Assembly: GCA_031399065.1 (NCBI GenBank)
Contig: JANNOM010000013.1
Span: forward strand, 62,001 to 126,000
Source: JADCRZ01 sp031399065
GTDB taxonomy: Bacteria > Bacteroidota > Bacteroidia > Chitinophagales > Chitinophagaceae
Reading direction: 5' to 3'
Length of the DNA stretch: 64,000 nt
Position numbers and translations under genes: made by a program. Shown one piece after another: positions 9,001 to 15,730 of the stretch. The notes below the pieces were generated by a model. That model ran no database searches, was not told where the DNA came from, and worked only from the letters and a program-made list of their open reading frames with translations. Position 1 is the stretch's first letter; each line of letters starts with the position of its first letter.

Positions 9001-10319
9001 GTGAAGTGAGGATTATGGACGTGAAGAACGACCGTCTCCTTATTACCAATAACGTTCCTTACGGTGCTACGCTGAACGTGAAAGACGGTCAGAAAGTAAC
9101 GAAGGGCGAAGTGATCTGCACATGGGATCCGTTCAATAATGTAATCGTTTCTGAAATCTCCGGTACGCTTGAATCGGAAAGTATTATCGACGGTATCACT
9201 TACCGTGAACAGAGCGATGAGCAGACTGGTCACCGTGAAAAAGTGGTGATAGAAACTAAAGACAAGACCAAATTGCCTTCCCTGATCATTAAGGGCAAGG
9301 AAATGAAACAATATAACCTCCCGGTAGGATCACACATTGTACTGGAAGAAGGTACCGAGGTAAAAGCCGGACAGGTGCTGGTTAAAATACCGCGTGTACT
9401 GGGTAAGCTAAGGGATATCACCGGTGGTCTTCCCCGTGTGACGGAATTGTTCGAGGCACGTAACCCGGGCAATCCGGCAGTAGTGTCCGAAATCGACGGG
9501 GTGGTTTCCTTTGGAGCCATCAAACGCGGTAACCGTGAGATCACGGTAGAAGCGAAGGATGGTGTGGTAAAAAAATACCTCGTTCCTCTTAGCCGCCAGA
9601 TCCTGGCGCAGGATGGTGACTTCATCAAAGCCGGTGCGCCTTTGTCCGACGGACAAACCGCTCCCGCCGATATCCTGTCCATCAAAGGACCGTTCGCCGT
9701 TCAGGAATACGTGGTGAATGAGATACAGGAAGTATATCGCCTGCAGGGTGTTAAGATCAATGATAAACACATCGAGGTGATCGTACGCCAGATGATGCGG
9801 AAGGTAACCATCGTGGATCCGGGAGACACCCGCTTCCTGGAGGACGATACGGCCGATAAGCTGGACTTCCTGGAAGAAAACGACTGGATTTTCGACAAGA
9901 AAGTAGTTACCGATCCGGGAGAATCCTCTAAGCTGAAGGCGGGCCAGATAGTAAGTCTGCGCGAAGTAAGGGAAGAAAACTCCATACTCCGCCGCGCCGA
10001 TAAGAAGCTCGCAGAATTCAGGGACGCGAATGCGGCTACTTCAGAACCATTGTTGCTGGGTATTACCAAAGCTTCCCTGGGTACGCAAAGCTGGATATCC
10101 GCCGCTTCCTTCCAGGAAACGACCAAGGTATTAAGTTCGGCTGCCATTATGGGTAAAGCGGATGAAATGATGGGACTGAAAGAGAATGTAATTACGGGTC
10201 ACCCCATACCAGCCGGTACCGGGTTGCGTGAATTCGACAACATGATAGTAGGCAGCAAAGAAGAATACGAACTGCTGCAAACTACCCGCGAAGCCATGAG
10301 TTTTGACGATGATGAATAA
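6027..10319 (+). CDS. rpoC: DNA-directed RNA polymerase subunit beta'
   Basis: Catalytic beta' subunit of RNA polymerase, 1430 residues, full length for Bacteroidota. The N-terminal zinc ribbon uses Cys66, Cys68, Cys81 and Cys84. The active-site loop NADFDGDQMAVH has Asp474, Asp476 and Asp478 for the catalytic magnesium. The bridge-helix/trigger-loop region (GARGSKQQIKQLAGIRGLMAKP and later AQSIGEPGTQLTLRTFH) is intact, as is the second cysteine cluster CESKRGVCVRCYG. rpoB, normally immediately upstream, is absent: the upstream neighbour is a divergent amidotransferase gene. rpoC has its own promoter at 5931-5961 and terminator at 10340-10372, so it forms a single-gene unit here. Confidence 0.99.
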   Translation: MAIKKENRPKASFSRITIGLASPDSILERSYGEVLKPETINYRTYKPERDGLFCERIFGPVKDYECACGKYKRIRYKGIVCDRCGVEVTEKKVRRERMGHIKLVVPVVHIWYFKSLPNKIGYLLGMSSKKLESIVYYERFVVIQGGLRADKGQNYGDLLTEEEYLDILDTLPKDNQYLPDDDPNKFIAKMGAEAVHDLLQRIDLDQLSFDLRNAAATETSQQRKADALKRLSVVEAFRDANTRITNRPEWMVMQYIPVIPPELRPLVTLDGGRFASSDLNDLYRRVIIRNNRLKRLLEIKAPEVILRNEKRMLQEAIDSLFDNSRKSNAVKAEGGRALKSLSDVLKGKQGRFRQNLLGKRVDYSGRSVIVVGPEMKIHECGLPKDMAAELFKPFIIRKLIERGIVKTVKSARKLVDKKEAVIWDILENILKGHPVMLNRAPTLHRLSIQAFQPKLIEGKAIQLHPLVTTAFNADFDGDQMAVHVPLSHAAILEAQLLMLSSHNILNPQNGTPITLPSQDMVLGLYYITKGKKTTETEVVRGEGKAFYSPDEVIIAYNEKVVDLHAWIKVKVDVRNDDGTFANKLIETTVGRVIFNQNVPKGAGYINALLTKKSLRDIIGNIIKWTNIPLTAKFLDDIKQLGFRSAFKGGLSFNINDLIIPDSKEQLLENAQGEVGEVWDNYNMGLITNNERYNQIVDIWSRVDTRITETLIRELAADKQGFNSVYMMLDSGARGSKQQIKQLAGIRGLMAKPRKSGSTGSEIIENPILSNFKGGLNVLDYFISTHGARKGLADTALKTADAGYLTRRLVDVAQDVVITEEDCGTLRGIATSALKDNEDIVEPLYDRIIGRTSLHNIYAPVTENLLVEAGEQIDEDKARMIEEAGIETVEIRSVLTCESKRGVCVRCYGKNLASGYTAQRGDAVGIIAAQSIGEPGTQLTLRTFHVGGVAGSASVESTLPAKFDGTIQFDGLRTVTAENQEGEKVQIVIGRTGEVRIMDVKNDRLLITNNVPYGATLNVKDGQKVTKGEVICTWDPFNNVIVSEISGTLESESIIDGITYREQSDEQTGHREKVVIETKDKTKLPSLIIKGKEMKQYNLPVGSHIVLEEGTEVKAGQVLVKIPRVLGKLRDITGGLPRVTELFEARNPGNPAVVSEIDGVVSFGAIKRGNREITVEAKDGVVKKYLVPLSRQILAQDGDFIKAGAPLSDGQTAPADILSIKGPFAVQEYVVNEIQEVYRLQGVKINDKHIEVIVRQMMRKVTIVDPGDTRFLEDDTADKLDFLEENDWIFDKKVVTDPGESSKLKAGQIVSLREVREENSILRRADKKLAEFRDANAATSEPLLLGITKASLGTQSWISAASFQETTKVLSSAAIMGKADEMMGLKENVITGHPIPAGTGLREFDNMIVGSKEEYELLQTTREAMSFDDDE

Positions 10320-10339
10320 GTATATCGTTTGAAAATAGT

Positions 10340-10372
10340 AAGGCAGGAAGCACATAACTTCCTGCCTTTTTT
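10340..10372 (+). terminator. rpoC: rpoC intrinsic terminator
   Basis: Perfect 11-bp stem AAGGCAGGAAG/CTTCCTGCCTT with a 7-base loop, closing in a T run, 20 bases after the rpoC stop. Confidence 0.9.
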
Positions 10373-10450
10373 ATGAGGGTAAGCAACTTGTTAAAGTTGG
10401 TTTATTTGGTTTAATTCGCTTAATTCGTGTTTAAATTGCAAAAAAAGCTC

Positions 10451-11068
10451 ATGAAACAATTACCAGTAGTACTCAGCATAGTGGCATTGGCTTTATCGGC
10501 ATTCGCCGTTTTTCAGCAGCGTGGGAAAACGGTTACTACTTCACCGGTTGCCGTGCCGGCAGATGCACCCGGTAACAAACCGGCACAACCCGGTGAGTTC
10601 AGGATCGCTTATTTTGAAATGGATTCCATTGAAAATAATTACCAGTATGTGAAGGATTCTTACAAACAGGTAAAGAGCAAGGAAGAGGCGATCAGCGGCG
10701 AACTGGGTTCCATAGAAAGAGGCTACCAGAAAAAGATAGGGGAGTGGCAGAAAAAAGGCGCACAGATGTCCCAGTCGGAAAGCGAGCAGGTACAGCGCGA
10801 ATATGGCCAGATGCAGCAGTCCTACCAAAGCCGTAAAATAAGCCTCGAACAGGAACTGAGCGATCTGCGTAATAAGAAGCTGAGAGATATCCAGGTCAAG
10901 ATAGAAGACTACCTGAAAGAATACAACAAGCAGAAAAATTATTCCTTTGTATTCTCCTATGAACCTGCTCTTTTCATTTATTATAAAGATTCCGCTTTTA
11001 ATATTACTCCCGAACTGCTGAAGGGGTTAAACGATGAATATTCCAAATCGCAGTCGACAAAGAAATAG
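10451..11068 (+). CDS. OmpH/Skp-family periplasmic protein
   Basis: Skp/OmpH-like periplasmic holdase expected to assist outer-membrane protein assembly. The protein starts with a hydrophobic N-terminal segment (LPVVLSIVALALSAFAVF), acting as signal or anchor, then a Pro/Ala linker. The family start IAYFEMDSIENNYQYVKD follows, then a long charged coiled coil (about residues 75-150 from this start), and a short C-terminal strand region ending in Lys. The reading frame can begin at a GTG at 10427, but the ATG at 10451 places the signal at the very N-terminus and is preferred. It is followed 48 bases later by hldA, so the two may be cotranscribed, which would pair envelope protein folding with LPS core synthesis. 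Confidence 0.8.
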   Translation: MKQLPVVLSIVALALSAFAVFQQRGKTVTTSPVAVPADAPGNKPAQPGEFRIAYFEMDSIENNYQYVKDSYKQVKSKEEAISGELGSIERGYQKKIGEWQKKGAQMSQSESEQVQREYGQMQQSYQSRKISLEQELSDLRNKKLRDIQVKIEDYLKEYNKQKNYSFVFSYEPALFIYYKDSAFNITPELLKGLNDEYSKSQSTKK

Positions 11069-11116
11069 GTATACCCATTAATCGTTCGCAGCTTTCATCA
11101 ACAATTCAAGTACGGC

Positions 11117-12112
11117 ATGGCAGTAGACTTTGATACGCTATTTAGTTCATTTTCCGATATGAAAGTAGTGGTAGTAGGCGATGTAATGCTGGATACTTAC
11201 CTGTGGGGCAATGTAGACCGTATATCCCCGGAAGCTCCTGTGCCGGTGGTAACATTGCGTAAAAAAGATTACCGGCTGGGGGGTGCGGCCAATGTAGCAC
11301 TGAACATCAAATCCCTGGGAGCACAGGTAGCCATGTTCGCCGTAATAGGCGAGGATGAGGATGGTCTTCTATTAAGAAAACGTTTAAGGGAAGAAGATAT
11401 CAGCGATGCCTGGCTTACCGGTAGCAAGCAGCGCATTACCACTAACAAATCCCGTGTTATCAGTCGCAACCAGCAAATGCTTCGTATGGATGCGGAGATC
11501 ACCACAGATCTTTCTGCAGAAGATGAATCGGCCCTCATAAAAAGTATTGAAACATATATCACTGTTCAACATCCCCAGGTGCTTATTTTCGAAGACTACA
11601 ATAAAGGCGTTTTAACGGAAACACTTATAACCAGGGTGATCGATATCTGTCAACGCCATAAAGTGATTACGGCGGTAGATCCTAAGCGCCGGAACTTTTT
11701 TTCCTATAAAGGAGTTACCATTTTTAAGCCCAATCTAAAAGAAGTAATCGAGGCATTCAACCTGCTTGGCACTGAATTAAACATGGTGGCGTTGCAGGAG
11801 ATACACCTGTTGTTACGAGAGCGGTTACAGCATGATATCTCTTTCATTACCCTTTCCGAGAAGGGAGTATTTTACCATCACTCATCTCATCCCAAACTCA
11901 TCCCGTCTCATATACGCAATATCGCCGACGTGTCCGGTGCAGGCGATACGGTGATAGCAGTAGCTTCGTTAACCTATGCCGCTACGGGCAATGTACAATT
12001 GATGGCGGAGATAGCCAACCTTGCCGGCGGGCTTGTGTGCGAAGAGGTTGGTACGGCGGCCGTTGATAAGCGGCGGTTACTGGAGGAGTGTAAGTTGCTG
12101 CTGGTTCTATAA
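11117..12112 (+). CDS. hldA: D-glycero-beta-D-manno-heptose-7-phosphate kinase
   Basis: PfkB/ribokinase-family kinase that phosphorylates heptose 7-phosphate at C1 for the LPS inner core. At 331 residues it contains only the kinase half of the bifunctional HldE; no cytidylyltransferase domain follows. Diagnostic parts are VVGDVMLDTYLWGNVDRISPEAPVPVV (residues 18-44, sequence split here only for reference), the PfkB signature GGAANVALN near residue 55, and the ATP/catalytic motif DVSGAGDT with catalytic Asp277. It lies 48 bases after the OmpH-like gene. The adenylyltransferase half would have to be encoded elsewhere. Confidence 0.9.
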   Translation: MAVDFDTLFSSFSDMKVVVVGDVMLDTYLWGNVDRISPEAPVPVVTLRKKDYRLGGAANVALNIKSLGAQVAMFAVIGEDEDGLLLRKRLREEDISDAWLTGSKQRITTNKSRVISRNQQMLRMDAEITTDLSAEDESALIKSIETYITVQHPQVLIFEDYNKGVLTETLITRVIDICQRHKVITAVDPKRRNFFSYKGVTIFKPNLKEVIEAFNLLGTELNMVALQEIHLLLRERLQHDISFITLSEKGVFYHHSSHPKLIPSHIRNIADVSGAGDTVIAVASLTYAATGNVQLMAEIANLAGGLVCEEVGTAAVDKRRLLEECKLLLVL

Positions 12113-12164
12113 TACTATAAAATTAGACACTTGAAGCGTTAATTTAAACCTTAAAATTACCTGT

Positions 12165-12951
12165 ATGGCAAAAAATAAAACCATTAACGTAAAGGGAACT
12201 GAAATAACTATACTTCAACACGAAGGGGCAGACTTCATTTCCTTAACAGATATGGTTCGGGCAAAAGACGGTGATTTTTTTATTTCCGATTGGCTAAGAA
12301 ATCGTAACACCGTTGAATTTCTGGGAATATGGGAAAGTGTTTATAATCCTGCTTTTAATTGTGGCGAATTCGCCACAATTAAAAGCCTTGCAGGACTCAA
12401 TAATTATAAGGAATGCGATAGGGCTTAAGGCTACTGCAGGAAGATATGGCGGAACGTTTGCTCACCCCGATATTGCTTTCGAATTTGGAATGTGGATCAG
12501 TGCCGAGTTCAAGATTTATCTTATTAAAGAATTTCAACGTCTGAAAGAGGATGAGAAAAGTAGACTGAATATAGAATGGAACATCCGACGCACTTTAACT
12601 AAAATAAATTATCGTATACATACAGATGCCATTAAGGAAAACCTAATTCCCGGAGAATTAACAAAGCGACAAGTTAATGCCATATATGCTAATGAAGCTG
12701 ATATGCTAAATATGGCTTTGTTTGGAATAACTGCCAAGGAATGGAGAGATATCAATCCAAAAGAGCAGGGTAATATAAGAGATCATGCAAGTATAGAGCA
12801 ATTAGTCGTGTTGAGTAATATGGAAAGTATCAATGCTGTATTGATCCATCAAAATTTGCATCAGCCGGATAGATTAAAACAACTTAACAAGATGGCTATA
12901 TCACAAATGAAATCCTTGTTAGGGAATGCTGCTATAAAAAAGCTAAAATGA
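12165..12951 (+). pseudogene. KilA-N domain protein, disrupted by frameshift/deletion
   Basis: KilA-N domain DNA-binding protein of the type found in phages and accessory regions of Bacteroidota. Two overlapping frames encode its parts. The first starts at 12165 and runs to 12428, giving a lead-in (VKGTEITILQHEGADFISLTDMVRA) and VEFLGIWESVYNP...GEFATIKSLAGLNNYK. The second frame carries NAIGLKATAGRYGGTFAH...IAFEFGMWISAEFKIYLIKEFQRLK to the stop at 12951. Family members, as I remember them, have about ten more residues with a Trp between the two blocks, so roughly 29 bases seem lost near 12410. The gene is clearly more AT-rich than its neighbours, suggesting transfer. Residual function from either half cannot be excluded. 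Confidence 0.75.
12351..12386. repeat. perfect 36-bp palindrome inside the KilA-N gene
   Basis: The left arm GCTTTTAATTGTGGCGAA (12351-12368) is followed with no spacer by its exact reverse complement, centred on GAATTC. Outside it, CCTGC and GCAGG nearly extend the pairing with a small bulge. It lies in the coding part for FNCGEFATIKS, about 25 bases before the apparent deletion junction. Confidence 0.9.
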
Positions 12952-13122
12952 ATATAGCCCTTTTCAAAGCGAATTCTTACGCTGATATGAAGGCCTCATC
13001 TAAATAGAAAATATCCTGCATGTATATATGTTTATTAATAAGTTTTCAACATTCTCAAAAAAACATTCGAAACTGTTAGGCATCAAAAAAGCTACATTCG
13101 CATCACTAATAAAACACGTTTT

Positions 13123-14070
13123 ATGCCCCGATTCACATTGGTTATTCATGGTGGTGCAGGTACTATACTAAAGGAAGATATGACGCCGGAGCTGGAGCAG
13201 GCATATATGCTTGCCCTCGAAAATGCCCTGAAAGCCGGCTTCGGGGTGCTGGAAGAAGGTGGTTCGTCTATCAACGCGGTAAAGGCCGCCCTGGTGATAA
13301 TGGAGGATAATATACTTTTTAATGCCGGCAGGGGTGCTGTGTTTACCAAAAAAGGATTGCAGGAAATGGATGCTGCCATTATGGATGGTAAAACCCTGGA
13401 AGCAGGCGCCGTGGCGAGTGTACGCAATGTGCGCAACCCCATCGAACTGGCGGCAGAAGTGATGGAGCATAGCAATCATGTGTTTTTGAATGGTAAGGGA
13501 GCGGGCGATTTCGCTATCCGGCAGGGAATAAAGCTGGAACCGGATGAATATTTTTTCTCGCAGTTCCGGTACGACCAGTGGAAGAGTATACGCGACTCGG
13601 ATACGTACTCGCTTGATCATACTCACCAGCGGCTAGAAGAGCTGATGAAAGATAAGAAGTTTGGAACGGTAGGTGCCGCGGCCTGCGACCAGCAGGGTAA
13701 TCTCGCGGCAGCTACGAGTACGGGAGGCATGACGAACAAGAAGTTCGGACGGATTGGCGATAGTCCGCTTATCGGTGCAGGCACGTATGCCAATAACGCA
13801 ACCTGCGCTATTTCATGCACCGGTCATGGGGAAATGTTCATCCGTTCGGTAGCCGCCCATGATGTAAGCGCATTGATGGAATACAAAGGGCTTTCGCTGG
13901 AAGAAGCGATGAATGAAGTGGTGCATAAAAAACTGGTGGCCATTAAAGGAGAAGGAGGCATGATAGGGGTGGATAGAGAAGGAAATCCCGGTATGGTGTT
14001 CAACAGTGCGGGCATGTACCGCGCTTTCCGCAGCAGCGATGGCTCGCAGGAGATCGCTATTTATTCCTGA
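13123..14070 (+). CDS. isoaspartyl peptidase / plant-type L-asparaginase
   Basis: N-terminal-nucleophile hydrolase that cleaves itself into alpha and beta chains, then hydrolyses isoaspartyl dipeptides or asparagine. Of its 315 residues, the start VIHGGAG, the oxyanion segment NAGRGAVFT and the autocleavage site FGTVGAAACD are clear; Thr182 would be the new N-terminus and nucleophile. The substrate-binding loops GGMTNKKFGRIGDSPLIGAGTYA and TGHGE also match. No signal peptide is seen, so it should be cytoplasmic. A TACATTCG element at 13093-13100 could be a -7 box, but no matching -33 was found. ispD follows 40 bases downstream on the same strand. Confidence 0.93.
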   Translation: MPRFTLVIHGGAGTILKEDMTPELEQAYMLALENALKAGFGVLEEGGSSINAVKAALVIMEDNILFNAGRGAVFTKKGLQEMDAAIMDGKTLEAGAVASVRNVRNPIELAAEVMEHSNHVFLNGKGAGDFAIRQGIKLEPDEYFFSQFRYDQWKSIRDSDTYSLDHTHQRLEELMKDKKFGTVGAAACDQQGNLAAATSTGGMTNKKFGRIGDSPLIGAGTYANNATCAISCTGHGEMFIRSVAAHDVSALMEYKGLSLEEAMNEVVHKKLVAIKGEGGMIGVDREGNPGMVFNSAGMYRAFRSSDGSQEIAIYS

Positions 14071-14110
14071 TACCTTTGGCGCTCTGCTCTGCAATCAATA
14101 CTTTTAGTTA

Positions 14111-14785
14111 ATGGAAAAATACGCTGTGATCGTGGCAGGAGGTTCCGGTACCCGTATGGGCTCAGCGGTGCCCAAGCAGTTCATGCTGCTTAAAGGCAAG
14201 CCCCTGTTATGGTATACCCTCACCGCTTTTATAGCCGCGTATCACGATATACATATCATACTGGTATTGCCGGAACAGCACCTTACAAAAGGTTATGACC
14301 TTATCCGTTTAGTTCCCTACCCGCATCAAATAACGTTGGTAACCGGTGGAGCGACGCGTTTTCATTCGGTGAAAAACGGGCTTCAGCATGTAACGGAAGA
14401 TTCGGTCGTTTTTGTTCACGACGGTGTCCGGTGTCTGTTATCCCCGCAACTGATACAACGTTGCTATGAGCAGGCACTGATCAACGGTAATGCAATACCC
14501 GCCGTAGGATCTGTGGATAGTATACGCATCGTTACAAACGATGGCAACCATATCGTCGACCGTAACCATGTCCGTATTATTCAGACTCCGCAGACTTTCA
14601 GGAGTGCCCTTATCAAAAAGGCGTATGAAGCATCGTATGAAGCGTCCTTTACCGACGAAGCAGGTGTATTTGAAAAGAATGGTTTCCCAATACACCTTGT
14701 AGAAGGAGAAACCTTCAATATCAAGATTACGCATCCGATCGACCTGTTAATAGCCGGGCAACTACTGGAGGAAAGGGAAGCATAA
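14111..14785 (+). CDS. ispD: 2-C-methyl-D-erythritol 4-phosphate cytidylyltransferase
   Basis: Third enzyme of the MEP isoprenoid pathway; it joins CTP and methylerythritol phosphate to give CDP-ME. The length is 224 residues. The CTP-binding loop AGGSGTRMGSAVPKQF (residues 9-24), VTGGATRFHSVKNGL and the substrate region FVHDGVRCLLS are all present, as is QTPQTF near residue 158 and a C-terminal GETFNIKITHPIDL. It sits 40 bases after the asparaginase gene and ends only 8 bases before the convergent acetyltransferase gene. Other MEP genes are not in this window. Confidence 0.95.
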   Translation: MEKYAVIVAGGSGTRMGSAVPKQFMLLKGKPLLWYTLTAFIAAYHDIHIILVLPEQHLTKGYDLIRLVPYPHQITLVTGGATRFHSVKNGLQHVTEDSVVFVHDGVRCLLSPQLIQRCYEQALINGNAIPAVGSVDSIRIVTNDGNHIVDRNHVRIIQTPQTFRSALIKKAYEASYEASFTDEAGVFEKNGFPIHLVEGETFNIKITHPIDLLIAGQLLEEREA

Positions 14786-14793
14786 ACGCCCTG

Positions 14794-15720
14794 CTATTTA
14801 AGCCACCGCAGCCAATAAGGTAACCGGTTGATGCGTAGCCGGAAATAGATATTCTCAACGGGATTGAATTTTTTATAAAACTGGGCCACGGAAGGAATGT
14901 CCGAGCCTTCAAAATCAAAAAAAAGATCCGTGCCCGCATAGGAGCGTATAAGGTGATTTATAAGAAAATGAATGGCTCCCGTCTTTCTTCCATTTTCGTT
15001 GGGTGCTGCAAGCAGGTAATAGATCCGTTTATCATCTTTGGCGATAAAAGCAGCGGCTACCAATTGCCCGCTACCGCTTTTTACCCCGGTGGTGAATCCA
15101 TATCCCCGTTGTATTATTAAAGATGAAAGATGGGTGAAGAGCCTGCCCTGATGTTGTATGGCTTTGTTCTTATGACCATACGCCGCCCGGTACATATCCA
15201 TTATCACAATAACAGGGATATTATCCGTAATGGTAATACCCGATTGTTCTGCCTGCCTGATGTTCTTTTTACCGTCTTTTGAAAAACGAGCAGCAATCTG
15301 CTCGTAGGGTTCGTTTAATGGCAATACCATATTGAGACATAATTTCTGTTTTATGGAAACATCGTCCGGAGAAGGGTTAAGTTCGTTTAAGGTAATGTCT
15401 GCCACGGAAAAACCTGCGGGAATCTTTTGCAGAAACTGTTTTACAAGAGCCCCGTCAACCGTGTATTTGCTGATAATGCCAGTCTGGGCCACAAACGGGG
15501 GAATATATATATAGCGTACCCATAATTTCTTTTTCCACGGCAACGGTAACACGTAGGCATAGTCGCCTGCTACCAATGCGTCCCAGGTACAAACCGCGTC
15601 CAGGTACCAAGAGAAATGGTAGATCAGCCCGTTAGGTGCTTCTTTAATGCAACGATCCCATTTGTTTAGATCGATAGCGGAACGGGTAAGATATCGTATT
15701 TCAATAGCACCTTTAAGCAT
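14794..15720 (-). CDS. GNAT-superfamily acetyltransferase (FemAB/BioF2-like)
   Basis: A 308-residue protein with the double-GNAT layout of the FemAB/BioF2-like group. The N-terminal part reads IKEAPNGLIYHFSWYLDAV, a lead-in common in these proteins. The C-terminal half contains FSKDGKKNIRQAEQSG, then GQLVAAAFIAKDDKRIYYLLAAPNENGRKTGAIHFLINHLI, the acyl-donor-binding strand-turn-helix, and FDFEGSDIPSVAQFYKKFNP. It is the last gene of a four-gene minus-strand run that includes a sugar transferase, so polysaccharide or peptide-linker acylation is possible. The acceptor is unknown. Confidence 0.7.
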   Translation of the reverse strand: MLKGAIEIRYLTRSAIDLNKWDRCIKEAPNGLIYHFSWYLDAVCTWDALVAGDYAYVLPLPWKKKLWVRYIYIPPFVAQTGIISKYTVDGALVKQFLQKIPAGFSVADITLNELNPSPDDVSIKQKLCLNMVLPLNEPYEQIAARFSKDGKKNIRQAEQSGITITDNIPVIVIMDMYRAAYGHKNKAIQHQGRLFTHLSSLIIQRGYGFTTGVKSGSGQLVAAAFIAKDDKRIYYLLAAPNENGRKTGAIHFLINHLIRSYAGTDLFFDFEGSDIPSVAQFYKKFNPVENIYFRLRINRLPYWLRWLK

Positions 15721-15730
15721 ATTTATGACA

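Noticed and set aside
8616..9311. 231-codon minus-strand frame inside rpoC
   Set aside because: Same reason: antisense to conserved rpoC sequence.
12313..12951. Second KilA-N frame as an independent gene
   Set aside because: Its first 40 residues are out of frame with the family and its recognisable part continues the upstream frame.
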